Assembly (NCBI RefSeq): GCF_021018805.1
Contig: NC_086259.1
Location: 16,387,501 to 16,451,500, forward strand
Length of the DNA stretch: 64,000 bases
Reading direction: 5' to 3'
Origin: Prinia subflava
Taxonomy: Eukaryota > Chordata > Aves > Passeriformes > Cisticolidae
The notes under the pieces are model-generated. The model was not told where the DNA came from. It was given only the letters and a program-made list of their open reading frames with translations, and searched no databases. Made by a program: the position numbers and the translations under genes. The stretch's first letter is position 1, and each line of letters starts with the position of its first letter. Positions 1 through 12,479 of this stretch are shown in pieces.

Positions 1-397
1 CATTCTGCTTCATAGTAAGAATCTATTTATACACACTCTGCTACGTTCACCAGGGGAATTGGAAACACATTTGCAAATTAAAGTCTGATTCAGAACAGTC
101 TCTTGCTCGAGTGAAAAACAAAAACAACAACAGTGACACAGAGCCAGAGTGAAATATCTTAATTTGTGTCTACAGGGAACATGTTTTTCCTCTCGCTTAT
201 ACCTTTAGAGTTTACCACATCAAATCTCTGCTTATGGATGACTCATTTTAGATGCAGTCATTGGTTATTCTCATGTATCTGGTGTCACACATGGCAGGTC
301 CCCTCCTCTGACTGCTGCTGCCCTCCTGCTCCACGAGCATGCAGCACAGCCCTGCTGCAGTTCCCTGCTGCAGCTGCCACCCTGGTCAGTGCCAGAG
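1..397. other. Unannotated non-coding stretch
   Basis: Mixed-composition single-copy-looking DNA. The frame at 166-447 (93 codons) has no recognisable domain, is rich in Cys, Ser and Ala as expected from a ctgctg-rich pocket at 300-390, and runs into a decayed CR1 end. I see no repeat, promoter or RNA gene here. Confidence 0.5.
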
Positions 398-450
398 ATT
401 TGGAGTCATGGAATATCTCAGATTGGAAGGGACTCGTAAGGATCTAGACT
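398..450 (-). repeat. CR1 LINE 3' end, tiny decayed fragment
   Basis: The segment reads 'gtcatggaatatctcagattggaagggactcgtaaggatc'-like text, which on the minus strand is the terminal part of an avian CR1 LINE. CR1 inserts are normally 5'-truncated, and only the last ~50 bases are recognisable here. The octamer tail is reduced to one degenerate unit. The assignment is by remembered family consensus, not by alignment. Confidence 0.55.
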
Positions 451-737
451 GAGATCTTCAGCAGCAAAACCACACATTTCCATAAACATCATCTTAATGT
501 CTGTAGGAAATGCAGCTCCTCAGAGCATAAAATGGACACAGCCACCTGTGGGTAACACCAGCACAACTCCCACACATCACCTGTATGTCACTTGGAACAG
601 TGATCAAGTTTTATCATTGCTGTAGGAGACATTCACTCTGCTGGGTGATAAATCCTCCTCACTGCAGGATGTGGGGGTGATGCTGTTTGAGATCACCCCA
701 TTCCCTGTTTCTTCCTGTGCTTTCCTTGCCCATGTTA
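451..737. other. Unannotated spacer between two CR1 ends
   Basis: No repeat or motif cluster was recognised. The two flanking CR1 3' ends share the same orientation, so this spacer could be the decayed interior of one of them, but no CR1-like text is visible in it. Confidence 0.4.
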
Positions 738-812
738 CCATACAGAATAATTAAGGCTGGAAAAGACCTCCAAGATCATCAAGTCCAGCCTTCAAATGAA
801 GGTTGTCCTACT
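738..812 (-). repeat. CR1 LINE 3' end fragment
   Basis: The text 'agaataattaaggctgg' followed by 'aaaagacctccaagatcatc' and 'aagtccagcc' is the reverse complement of the CR1 3' terminus. In plus sense the terminus reads gatgatctt...ggtcttttccagcc...aattattct. The terminal octamer repeat is degenerate. No open reading frame of the element survives, so it is an inert, 5'-truncated copy inserted in minus orientation. Confidence 0.75.
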
Positions 813-2115
813 GAAAATATGGGCCTATGTGTGCAGCAGGGAAAGAATCCTAGACATTTTATTGTTATAGGTTGTTATATTAAGTCTCAGAATACAAATC
901 AATATGAAAAATCATTTCTCACTTTAAAGGAACATGGAAATATTTTCCCTAAAGTGCTACTGACTGACTTTAAACCACAGCTGATCCTGATCAACAAGAG
1001 ATATGTGTGTTTGTGAGTGCAGCAGGAATGGCAGTGTTAGGAACACATAAACCTGGTTTTATCCACAAGCACCATGCAGGACAGCAGCGCAGGCATAACC
1101 ATGGATGGACCATGTTATGTGTCCAGCTATCACAACAAAATCAAAACGAGCTTCAGGCTGACACATCCCTTTTTTATGTCCCCACACATAAACCCAGCTG
1201 ACCACACTGAAAATGCAGGACTGACAGGCAGCACGTGGCAGGCAGGGCCTGTGGGTCAGAGCCAAGCTTGGGCTGGATTTGGAATCAAGTGCAGATAACA
1301 GAGAGACCTGCCTCAGCCCAAACCCAGAGAAGACCAAAAAAAAGTGTTTTCCTCAGCCAAGGTTTTAAACAGGAATGATCACATTTTGGGCCAAGAAACC
1401 CAAAAATAGGGAGCCAAAGAGTGAGTAGAAAGCATGCTGGGAAGCCACGGGAAGGGTCAGGAAGCCTGGTGCAGGTACAACAAGCAGGATTTGCAGGAGG
1501 GATCAGATACAGGAGGCAAAGCCCAGGCAGGCTGGTCAGAGGAGGAATCAGAAGCAAAACAGAGTCTTACAGCTGCAGCCAAGGGACACATTGAACTGCC
1601 AAGAACAACTGGAGGTATTTCCAATCTGACTGAGGAGTGGGGGAAATCACCAAGAGCCCCACAAGCTGCTGCTCAGCTGGGCAGGCTGGCTGGTTCTGTG
1701 CCCCCAGCAGAGCCTGGCTCCTGTGCCCCTGCAGACCTGCTCTGGATTGCACAGATGGGCTGCAGAGGGGTTTGAGCCATTCTGGGGAACAGTGTTCCCA
1801 GAATAAACATATCTGTAAGAGCATGAAGGAAACACTTGACTGGATCAACAACACAAGGCATTTTTCCCCACATGGAGTTTCCTGCTGCTTTTTTCATTTG
1901 CTGCTATTTTCTTTCTGAATTACACAAGAGCCACTCTTTCTAATAGTTGTTCTATTGCTTGGAGTCTGTAAGGGAAGATCTGCTACTACCCTGCAAAATT
2001 TATCCTTATCAAAAGAAATATCAAATATTTCAAGTAAACCTGCCTGTCTTCCTAATGCTTTTATCATTATCCTTCTTCAGATATGAACCTACTTTCTATA
2101 AAATGTGATCTTATA
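813..2115. other. Unannotated; GC-richer pocket at 1430-1880 with a poly(A) signal, possible LTR remnant
   Basis: Most of this stretch is featureless. From about 1430 to 1880 the sequence is GC-richer, opens overlapping chance frames on both strands, and ends with an AATAAA hexamer at 1802-1807, shortly after a 'ctgcagacctgctctgg' pocket. That arrangement resembles the R/U5 end of an avian retroviral LTR. However, I could not identify TG...CA ends, a primer-binding site or a target duplication. It may equally be single-copy DNA. Confidence 0.2.
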
Positions 2116-2119
2116 CACT

Positions 2120-2700
2120 AGAATTAAGAGTAATAATCTGATTTTAAGTTGCAGATGTGCTTACCAGCTAAGAAGATTGACTATTGCCCACAGTATTGAT
2201 TAGAGAAAACATATCAATGCACATCGATCCTATGTTGCCAGTGGAACCCCTTAAAATTAATGACTTTTAAGTACTCAATGCAGCAGTGGCAGAACTGACA
2301 ATTGCTTATTGTAATATTGATCCCATAGATCGCATGAGTGATGCTGTGTGAATTTATGGAGCACTAAACTTTGCCTTTCAAAGAGCAGATGCACCTTCTG
2401 ATCACTGACAGAGTTTGTTTGGCTTTAAATCTCAGTCAATAATGGGGTGAATTTCCCTGTTCCAAGTACTGATTTGTAGTCATCTCCAAAGAAATCTCTC
2501 TAGGAGCTACACCTAATGGATGACAACATATTTGTCTACAAAATGAGTCAACTGTCAAAGTCTGCAGTGTTGTTGTGCAACTTCCTTAACAGGCTGATAA
2601 TTGCTTATTAATTGTAAAAGGTTTGCACAGCATTAAGAGGGTCTATAAAATCCACTGATGACAAAACCACGGTAGCCTGTAACATTTTACTGGCACTGAA
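2120..2700. promoter_or_regulatory. Candidate conserved non-coding element / enhancer
   Basis: This is a block of high-complexity AT-rich sequence without simple repeats, with many developmental transcription-factor-like cores. There is a TCF/LEF-type TTCAAAG at 2377-2383 within CTTTCAAAG, and a MEIS/PREP core TGACAG at 2406-2411. The 11-mer AATTGCTTATT appears twice in the same orientation, at 2300-2310 and 2599-2609, with the second running into TAATTG. It contains no coding frame of note. The texture resembles vertebrate conserved non-coding elements, but conservation itself cannot be seen in one sequence. Confidence 0.35.
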
Positions 2701-2823
2701 ATGAGAGGATTTCATGGGTATGAACTACAATTGCAGCCTCCAAGAGTTTACATTTCTGTTTTATCTTTCGCCTTTTGTTTTCTTCAAAGTGTGAAAAAGG
2801 TGTAAGTAAATTGACAAAAACAT

Positions 2824-2845
2824 GTCTTCTTCATCTTCTTCTTCT
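2824..2845 (+). repeat. Short (TCT/TTC) microsatellite
   Basis: Imperfect TTC trinucleotide run, interrupted by one CAT. It encodes a Ser run in the 62-codon frame at 2822-3010, which is therefore judged a chance frame. Confidence 0.7.
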
Positions 2846-3660
2846 GTTAATTTATACAGATCTTTGCATTTTTATGCTCTCAGATTGTTTGTACATGTTA
2901 TTGTACTATGTCGTATAAAAAACCCAAACATGTTAGTGAAAGGCAGAGCAGATCTAATGAAATGTTCATTGAATAACTCTTGCAGATATTGCAGAGAGAT
3001 GACTGCATAACTGAGGCCACATGTGCATGTACACATAAAAACACACATTCACATACACATCCATGTTGTATATACATGGAAATACTAACTTTATGTACTG
3101 ACACATTTGTTCAGTCCATTCCAGGTTTATAGAATAACATGAACAGCTGCCTTATTCTTTAATGCTCCAAAAGTTGCTAAACTGGAACTAAACTTCACCT
3201 AAAGCTCCACACTCACAACCAATACACACAGGGGTTTGGATTCCTGTGATTCTGAGCCTGATATGTCATCAAGAGAATTGACCCATGCCTGCATGTGTCT
3301 CATTAAGGTTGCCCAGATATGTCATTTCCAATTTCTCACGTTGACCCTCCCATCTTCCTTTCTTAGCTGAAGTGTTCAGTCATCTCCATCCTGCCAAAAA
3401 AATTCTAAGCATACAGCTGATCCTGAGCTCTTCTCCTGACCCTTTGTAATGCTTAAAATAGTAGATGCTAAGAATTGCTTCAGCACCACAAGGACACTAA
3501 TGATTCCTTTCATAACCTCCTTTGATATTTTGCATGAAATGTTCAATACTTTTAGATTAAATTAATGCAATCATGTATTTTTTATATGAGTGCCTTTGTA
3601 AATATATCTGATTTTGAAAAATGTGCAACAACTGTTGTGTATTCTCTAATGAGTTGCAGG

Positions 3661-3684
3661 ATGAACACTAAATGAACACTAAAT
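3661..3684 (+). repeat. 11-bp tandem duplication
   Basis: The unit ATGAACACTAA occurs twice head to tail, followed by a partial AT. This is typical of local replication slippage. Confidence 0.8.
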
Positions 3685-5407
3685 CAGCAGCTCCTGTGTG
3701 TGACCTTGTGCTCTGCACAGCCAATCCCATAAACTCCCCCTGTGTTCTTGCTCAGCTCGGAGGAGACTGAGGAGATGCAAAGGACTCAAATACTCCTTTT
3801 ATGGACCCACTGCTTCTTGCTGTGTTTTGCAGAGAAAGGGGCAGTTCCAGAGTGTCTGAAAGGGGGAATGTGCATCTTAACCCACCAGACCTGTCAGCCC
3901 TGGGCACGGGGCAGGAGGAGCAACCTCTCCCTGCTGTGTGGGGACAGGGCAGAGGGGGGGTGTCAATACTGAAATGTGGTTATTGCAGTGGGACTCTACT
4001 CAGTATGGCATGAAGAGCATGAGAGCCCTGCACCGCCATACACAGAGTGCAGCACACGCCTGTGCCTGCCTGGCTGCTCCTGCAAATATTGGGATTTGGA
4101 AGCTCCTTCTGAGGGTTTCTCTGATAAATGGCATTTCACTTTAGTACTGTATTACCTGTAAACTGCAGTTCTCACATCAAATTCTGCTGTCGTTTGTCCT
4201 TGCAATGTCTGCAACCCAAGAACAGTATTACAGATTATGATAATCACCTTTAAATTAATCAGGTGTAGCCTACTAGGGCTGGTTCTTAAGGAGCCTTATG
4301 GAAAGGGCATGTCTTTCCATGTGAATATAACCCCATATAATGTCCAGCACAGGAAGACTCTGCAGGAAAAGACTAAAGGTGTGAGTGGCTCAGTGAGTCA
4401 CCTCTGGAAAGACCCAGAGCTGGTGCCACCACTCACACTGCTCAGTGTCACAGGTCCTCACTGCAGAGAACAGCTCCTTCCTGCATTCAGTGACACGTGA
4501 ACCAGATGAGGCAGGTTTTCCTACCTCTATTTCTGCAATAGCAGAGGCAGTCACATGCCAAAGGCCTGATCTGCTTTGGGTGAAGAGCTCTGGCCAAGAT
4601 GCTGCAAGGCGCGGAAGTGCAAGTGCCCCTGCTCTCAAAGGGACTGCACACAAATTTGCCTCCTGAGCACAGGGTCAAGAGCTCTACAAGGCTGACACGA
4701 GACTGCTCAGCAGCTTTCACTGCTTTGAGTCCAGCTGAAGTTCAGCTAAAAGGCAAAACGTTTTCTCTCACTCCAGTCCTCATGTGTTGCCACAGAAGTG
4801 TGCTTGGGAAATAAAAACCCTTTGGCCGCCTGTGAGAAAATTCCCACCGCACAGTGAGTGCATACCACACTTCTGCTGTAATTTGCATGGGATCTCCTAC
4901 AAACTTCAGAGTAGGAGGCAAAGGGTAGGAGGAAAAGCTACTGCTTCAACACATGCTGCTGAGGCAGTTCATTGTGCTGCTTTATTCAGACTGGAACAGT
5001 CATCGCCCCGGTATCTAAGTGCCTAATTATTGTTCTTGAAAATTAAAGCAAGTGCTAACAACATGAGATTTGTCTGCCAGTTCAAACTTTTGCTGCAGGG
5101 CACTCAATGCCTTTATCAGAAACAATTGGGAGTATGGTTTCACATCACATATGGGCCCAGAAGGGCTACTTTATAGATATCTAAAGAAAATGGAAGGCTT
5201 TGGTGGAGCTTTTAAGTCAGAGAGCACGAAGAGCTCCTTCCCTGACTGAAAATGCCTCTTCCACAGATAATCAACAGTTTCCTCTACCCCTGTTCAGGAG
5301 AGGGGTTTGCTTCAGAAGATACATGGCAGTCAAAAGGTGCAGCCTACACCCCCCACTGCTCCTGCAACGATGCAGTTTTCTGAATCAACACTCAGTGGTG
5401 TGGGTAA

Positions 5408-5429
5408 TGCCTCCACAGTGCCTCCACAG
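5408..5429 (+). repeat. 11-bp tandem duplication
   Basis: The unit TGCCTCCACAG is repeated twice without a spacer and followed by GG. A local slippage product. Confidence 0.8.
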
Positions 5430-6724
5430 GGCTCTGCCTGCAGCAGCCTGCAGCTCAGTGCCAGCTCATTAGGTACTTGGTGAAAAGTGCCTCCATACCT
5501 GGAGTGCTGGGATAGGAGTAATTAATTAGCATTAATTTAGGGTTTTTTTCCATTACACTTCAGTGTAGACTTATCCACAGTGTGATTTCAGCAGAGCAGG
5601 TCTGAGCTATGGTACTCAGCAGAATTTTCAGCTAGATGTAAATTTTTACTTGCCAAAATTGACACCTGTGCCTTTTGCCACACTTCAGCTACAGCCTTTA
5701 AGGCTACTTCCCAACTAGAATTCGTTGGATGGCAAAGAAATTTATGGTAAAGCAAGATTTCCAGCTTGGGAGGAGAGAGGTGAGGGAATATGTATCATTG
5801 AAGAAGTACTATATTATTATTCTACTTCCAATTTATATGATTCCTGTTGAGTTTTCTTCTTTTGTATGCACTCAGATGTATTTCTGGTTAAAAGAGCAGT
5901 ATGAAAAAAGCCCATTTTTAGCTTTCCAGCTGTAATTCCCAACATACCACTTACATTTTTAGGAACGCAACTTCATAACTCTTTCTATATGCCCTCATGT
6001 TTCTCATCTGACAAAATCAACTATATCATAGACCTCTGCCTCAATAATTGTTGGTCCTGTAGGAAATGGCAGACACTATTTTCCCCTTAATGTTTTCTTA
6101 TGCTAATTGCAAGTGATGTGAAGTTCATGTCACCTAGCTACAGGATGAAGTCTCTCAGCAAAAGCCTGTGTGATAAAGCCAAATATTCCTTCTGGTAAAT
6201 ACAAAGCCAGGTAGTGATCTGTAAGAAAGTCAGCTGTATGTAGCACAGCACACTGCATTCCCAGAAATTCAACAGAAGAGAAAATGCCAAAGAAAATCAT
6301 CAACAAAAAATTCTCAGGACACGATTCTCATTGACAACAAAAGCACCTTTAAACTTACCATACTGTAAGAGAATACTGAGTAGGGCATAAACACAATATA
6401 ATATTCTATTCCTCCAAGGCCCCATCACTGTCTGCACTGGTATAAAGCTGCCTGGGCAGTCAAATCTGTTTCCTTATAACATTATGTCATGTTCTATTTC
6501 ATTCCAAAATGATGTTTAAACATAACATAACTGATTTGCCCTGAACTTCTAATTTGCTGCCCATTGTCCTTGTCCTCCAAGAGCAACAATGAAAAAAACA
6601 ATGTCAGCATTCCACTCCTGGATGCAATATAATCATGTTAGGAAAGTGGAGAAGCCAATGACAGTCTGACCCTCGGCATGCACTTGCCTTCATGTATGAA
6701 TAGGGATCAGCCTGCTGGTGCTGG

Positions 6725-6780
6725 ATCAGGAATGTGAACTCATCGGCATCTCCTGCCCGCACGCGTTTAATTCAACGATA
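6725..6780. promoter_or_regulatory. CpG-retaining patch, possible short regulatory element
   Basis: Five CpG dinucleotides fall within about 35 bases (6744, 6758, 6762, 6764, 6776), including the hexamer ACGCGT. The surrounding kilobases are strongly CpG-depleted. Local CpG retention can reflect recent origin, absence of germline methylation or purifying selection. The patch sits at the start of a 95-codon frame (6718-7005) with no recognisable domain. Confidence 0.25.
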
Positions 6781-9433
6781 AAAATAAATTTCTTTTTGAG
6801 CTGTGACCAACTCAGTCCACAGTCAGGATTACATTCTCAGCTGGTGTGTATCCATGTAGTGAGAGGGATCATCCCAGCCCAGTCTCCCACTGTCTCAGCT
6901 CTCAAAGACTCCTCCAGGCACTGCTCTATTTGTGGTGTCTGGAGGACCTGGAGCAGAGTGCCAGAAAGAAAATGCAAAAGCTTGGGAAAGCACGTATCCT
7001 TCTAATAAATGATCCCTTTTCGCTGCAAATTCCACAAAGGCTTGTTTATCTTTATAGTCTGTCATCCCAGAATGACACTTCTCCTGGCTGCTGTGTCAGT
7101 CTGCCAAATGCTCTACATTTCATGAATGAAACCCGCATTTGTACACAGGCCATCATCCCACTGATGGTTTTTAGAAGGAACAAGGCATCTTTCTGAAAGC
7201 AGTTTTTTAACACTCCAGCCTTTTCTACAGTAAATCAGATTAACAGGACCAAGTACTTTTGCTGCTTAATAAGCAGTATTTCATCAAGGTACCATACATA
7301 AATACAAGTAGTTGTGAATGGAAATTCCAGTGCTTACATAAATTTTAAAATTACTTTGGGGAGGGGGCGTCAACATCTTATTTTTCAAGCTAGCACTATT
7401 TCCCAGTCTCACCTTCTGCCTGGATGATCACACAGCCAAGTCTCCTCATACACAGAGATGATGTGAGGAATTTCTTCAGCAGCAGCAGAGAGAACTCCAG
7501 TGCTACCTACACATACTCACCGACTGAAGAATCGAGTGCCTGACAGAACTAGTGAGGCTCCAGTGCCTCATCCTACACGAATATGAGAATTTTTAACAGG
7601 TCACAAATTATCCCACTTCTCCCCTTCCCCAGAGGTTACTCTGCTGCATCCACATCAGCAGAAGCAAGTAGTGACTTTCTAGGGACTAAGTACCAAAATT
7701 AATAACTTCCTATACTGGTCTTAACCAAAGAGAGAATAAATAAGTTACGTTTTAGGCATTCTCACTAGCACAACTGGACAGAGCTTCTCAGAAACATTTT
7801 GGAGAATCAAAATTAATTCATCTCCATCAGAATTGGTGCAGGACACTGAAATCAGTACTTCCAACTCAACAAACAGAACCACTAAATCTTCAAGAGCACT
7901 GAACAATTCTGTCTTTTGTGTTTCAGTGGAAAGACAGCCAACAGTGACAGCCTGACAATGGGGATTTAGTCCTGTCCCTTTCAGGGGCCATTTCCCCTAA
8001 TCCAGGCTGGGCTGTTGAACAAGACCCCCCTGCACACGAGCACCACCTCCTGTGAGACACGAGCCTTCCTGGCAGGTCTTGTTTCTCCATCACACAAAGG
8101 TACTTTTACTATGCATGGAGTCTTCCATCACGCTCACTCTGATTTCTCTACTGCTTCAGATGCCACAGCAATGTTAAGCAATATTAATGGTGTTTATGCA
8201 ACCTCTAATGCAATTCAGTTCCACGAGATTTCATGTGTTATTTGATCCTGCAATTTTGCAGCCTCTCCAGACTAAATCTGACCTTAACTGGTTTAACACA
8301 AGTGACTCAGAACCAAACCAAAATATTGAACTTGAGGCTGAATGTGTGGTTGAAGGATCTTTCTTTTTTTTTCCCCTAAGCTGAGGCTAGAATTAAACCA
8401 GAGATATTCAGTTATAAGGTCACCCTGAATGGAAGAACCAAGATGAAGATTTTCTTCTTTCATTCTGATCTATCAAATGGAGATGGAAAAATTCTTGAAA
8501 TGTTTTGGCTTTGGCAGTACATATGATCTGTCCTTAGTTGAGCCTGCATGCATAATTAAAACTACAGCAGCAATTCTACTACTGAGGCTCATATGATACT
8601 TCCCTTCGAGATGGTTTGCAATAACAGGAGAGCATGAATTCAGCATAGAGAATTATACAGACTGTTACAGAGATGTAAACTACCATTGGATGGGAATGTT
8701 TACTCACTGATATTTGCTATTGAGAACATTGGTATTTTTGAAGTAATTTATCCAGATCCTGGAACTTCTGGATATTAAATGAAGAAGTGTGTCATGGACT
8801 TTCTCCTTGCATCTCTATCTGGATAACATTGTGCAATCACAGCAAAAGCTCCATCAGCTTTGGTAACATACATCACTCTTGACTCACGCATTGAGTGTGA
8901 TGTTCTTTAAGTTCATTCCAATTTATTAAATGGGTCTCTCTATAAAAGAATGTGCAGTTGACTTCAGCAAGGCCTGAAACACACTACAATTTCTGAATTA
9001 CTTTATTACCCACAGTGAACTAAATCAATAATATCTGGATCAAAACCATCTCTCTTTCAGCCTCATAATTACAGAGTAAGATTCTTCATTGTACTGTTCT
9101 TGTGGATTAAATTGATTCCACATACTTCTAAAGAATGGTATTTTCAAGGGCCCCATCTGTTCCGTTCTCCTTGTCACGTTCTCCTGTCAGCTCAATTGTC
9201 AACCTTTCACTCCTTACTGGGGCATCTTCTGAAATGTGGAATCACCAATTCCAGTGCAAAACCAAGGAAGACGCTGCCCATTGTAACTCAAATGGCCACG
9301 ACTCATCAGTAGCACAACAGTGTCAAGAGGAGATTTTGGTAAAGGAAGAGGTCAGAAGAAACATCAACACACCTCTTCTGACTCATGATCTAATATATTT
9401 GTTTGTACTCAAAGATTTTTTTAAAATCCTCTG
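6781..9433. other. Unannotated non-coding stretch
   Basis: AT-rich, largely high-complexity sequence with only short chance frames (up to about 116 codons at 6846-7196). No CR1, LTR, SINE or RNA gene was recognised. Confidence 0.45.
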
Positions 9434-9463
9434 AAAGAAAAAAAAAAAGAAAATAAAAAAATG
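9434..9463 (+). repeat. A-rich purine tract
   Basis: Nearly uninterrupted adenine with a few guanines and one thymine. It could be the decayed tail of a retroposed sequence, but no body is recognisable upstream. Confidence 0.6.
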
Positions 9464-9464
9464 A

Positions 9465-9630
9465 TAACTGCACATGTTGATGATGCCTCAGGATATTTTA
9501 TCTTGCTTGCCAAGATATGCTTGGGTTTGTGAAGCTATTGTGCTTATTCTTGTTGTTCAATAAAAAATAATTAGTTGCCATGGTAACTGCCACATCATGT
9601 CATGCTTATGGTGTTTCTGGGATAAAGGGC
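9465..9630. promoter_or_regulatory. Candidate regulatory element with perfect RFX X-box palindrome
   Basis: The 14-mer GTTGCCATGGTAAC at 9574-9587 is a perfect inverted repeat. It matches the RFX-family X-box consensus (GTNRCC, 0-3 nt spacer, RGYAAC) with a 2-nt spacer. It is directly preceded by the homeodomain-type core AATTAG (about 9568-9573) in AT-rich DNA. RFX factors bind such dimeric sites in ciliary-gene promoters and neural or endocrine enhancers. No transcription unit is visible nearby, so a distal enhancer role is inferred. Confidence 0.45.
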
Positions 9631-12479
9631 ACCTTCTTCAAAAAAAGTGATCACTTTGTGGTAAAATGTCTTTGCTTTTTGTCATATCTATGAGAAACAG
9701 TTTCTCTCTGTTTTAAACTCTCTGTGTGGAGATGACACCATATGGTCAGATAATTTTCTTTTCCCTTTTCTGTAGTGGAATAAGCCATTTTTATCTTCAT
9801 TAAGGAATTAAGCAATGGTTGTGATAATTGTGGATGCAAAATATTTCCGTATTTTTTTTGATATTCCAGGTGCTGCTTTTTTAATGCAATCAAAACAGTA
9901 AAATAATTGCCTCGAGGCACACCTTGGCAACCCATTTAATAGAATAAGGTGGATATTGACTGAACTTGCATTGGGTGATGTGAAAGGGGAAGTATCAGGG
10001 GAAGTGCAGGAGAAAATGAGCAAGAAGAGCTGTAGGAGCTGGCTCTGGCTGGTGCAGCACACAGTAAAACACACCACTGCTGCATCTCCTCCATCTCTCC
10101 TTTCCCCATGCCAGGACAGGCTGATGCCTTCCAAACTCATCTAACCCTTTGCAAATCCACCCTGAGGGTCGGTGGCTTGGAGTAAAGCAGATCCTAGCTC
10201 AGCTTTCCCAGGAGTCACCACATTCCTTATCACTTTTGCTTCCCATCAAGTCAATGGCATCCGTTTAAGAATAGCAGAGCCAAAAAAATGTCCATTTCTA
10301 GAAGCCTGCAACTTTGCGTGCCTACCCCACCATCCCACTCTTCCTATACTTGTTATCTTAAGCAGATTATTAATAAGGTTTTGACTTGACTTTTCATAAT
10401 GACTTTAAAAATGCCTTCCTAAGAAATTATTACAAAATTAGTTACTTCAAAGACATTAATATCTAATCCAACTTCAGATATTATTATCAAAAAACAGGGT
10501 AATGTTTGTTGATTATTTTATCACTCAAAGCGCAGAATTCAGAGGGAGGGATCTGTGTGTACCCTTTCAGCACAAGGATGGTTTATGCATACAAGTTTGG
10601 GGTGTTCAGTAACCCAGACATTGACAGACAAATAGAAGATGCCACCATGTCTAAGTGGCTCTGGTCACCTTTCAAGATGCTCATATAATGTGAGCTCACA
10701 CAGAATGAGCTTAACAAACTCTGTTTCTGCCATTTGACTTGTAAAAGCCTATAAAAAACAAGTTCTTCTTCTATAAAAGAAAAGCTGGTACTCTTTGAGT
10801 AAGAAACCAAATTGTACAAACAGCTGGACCCACATCAGGGCTGCCTAAAAGTGATCCTCAGGAGACAGGCCATTATAGATGAGGACAACAGAGAGAAAAC
10901 TGGGGAAATTCTTACTCAGGCAGAACACAATCAATAGCACGTGTCTTTCCAAACTTGTAATGAATTAATGTGTCTTAAACACCAGCAGTAATTTGACTCG
11001 AGGTGCAGTGAAACACAAATCAGTGCAATCTTCATTCCACCACTGTGCTTCACATCCCCATTTCTACAAGTGACAAGTACAGAGCCACTAAATACAACAA
11101 ATATCAAAGTCTTCAGCACCTGGGAGATGAACATAAGCCACAAGCTTATTTGCATGCATACAAAAACCTACATTAAAATAATGCTAGTTCTGTTCTATTT
11201 CAGACTTTCCAAATGTCACATTTACAGCTGCACATGCAAACCTTATTTGTCTCCCTTGTGAATCCAGCCTGTGTATTCTGGCAAGCAGAGTGTCAGGGAA
11301 AAAAATGTGACCATGTAGTCCAAGATCATAACACCTACATGCATGGAAATGCATAATCACCATAATTCTGAAATTCTCCAAACTTCTGTGTGGATTCTCT
11401 ACCATCTCACATGTATTAATTATTACATTGAATTTTTAAACACTCAGACTAAAGAAAAATATTGTGGTGCATACAACTCCTACCATGCTCTCTGTTGTGA
11501 CTCAGTACCAGGAAGGAGAATTGATTTCTTGCTGCTTAAAGCATCACTGGGGAACAGAGCAAAATAGGCAATGCAGGGTGGGGAGGTGGTGCCACCTCGA
11601 TGTCCCCAGACTCCCCAGGCCTCCTGGGGACACTGCTCTGTGCCTGCTGCTGCTCTGCTGGCAGCGTGTGCTGGGCTCTGCAGAGTTCAGTCACTGCAGC
11701 AGACTGGATTTCCCCAAGGATCTCCTGGGAGGGAAGGGAAATGATGATTTTTAACATCTCACAGCTTGGTTAAGCTGAAAAGGAACAGCACTGGAGCAGA
11801 AATGGCCAGTTTGTACCCTTGGAGCCTTGGTTTTGTTTTGTTCTTGGGTTGGTTTTCCTTGCTAAGTATGTAAAGGTTGCTGTAATCTGTGGGGATGATA
11901 ATGCTTCCCAAAGAAACAATCAGGCTTTTTATACTGGATAATATCTGGCAACCTGAGTGTAAGAGCTTGATTTAACTTCTTTGAAATTACACATGGTTTA
12001 ATACTGATGCACAAAGTAAGACCTTCATATTTGTGGGATCTTTTTCTTGCAGCAAGAGACTTGATAAAGATTCTATCAAAGAAAAGAAAAAGCTCTGAAA
12101 AGGAAAAAAATGTTACTATTACTGTAATACAACAGGAGGGTTTTCACAAATGTTGTTTTGTTTCCGTTAAAATGTATAAACAGAATTTACACTTTTTTTG
12201 GCTGAGATAGTTAAATATTTAATTAAATTTAACTATATTAAAATTTTGATCATGCTTATGAGAAGGTTTGGAAATTATTACTAAGCAGGAATAACTCCAA
12301 AAAGCAAAACCAAAAAATTTAAAATTAAAAAAAAAATGAAGCTATTCCAAACACCTTGGAATGAAAATAATCTGGAAACTACAAGAATATTTCCATGTGT
12401 ATGCACTTTTTCAGTCATCGGACTTAAGTGTTTTTTTAATAGCTCTACGCTGAATTTCTTAAAAAAATGCATTTTAAGT
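9631..12479. other. Unannotated non-coding stretch
   Basis: Only short overlapping frames on both strands (up to 110 codons at 9808-10140 minus), none with a recognisable domain. At about 10238-10290 a 'cccatcaagtcaatggca'-type phrase may be a further decayed copy of the dispersed repeat described at 25.1, 29.1, 31.8 and 41.05 kb. Confidence 0.4.

Larger units (their letters stand above)
2701..6720. other. Unannotated non-coding stretch with minor simple repeats
   Basis: Contains a short TTC-rich microsatellite (2824-2845), an 11-bp tandem duplication (3661-3684) and another (5408-5429). A GC-richer pocket at about 3740-4820 produces several overlapping short frames on both strands, all under 100 codons and without domains. 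I recognise no LINE, LTR or RNA gene here. Confidence 0.45.

Noticed and set aside
3478..3500. 'ttcagcaccac' followed by 'aaggaca' resembles an REST/NRSF site
   Set aside because: The left half-site matches, but the spacing is off by two bases and the right half lacks the GCGCC part.
4304..4313. GGGCATGTCT fits a p53 half-site
   Set aside because: No adjacent second half-site. Half-sites occur frequently by chance.
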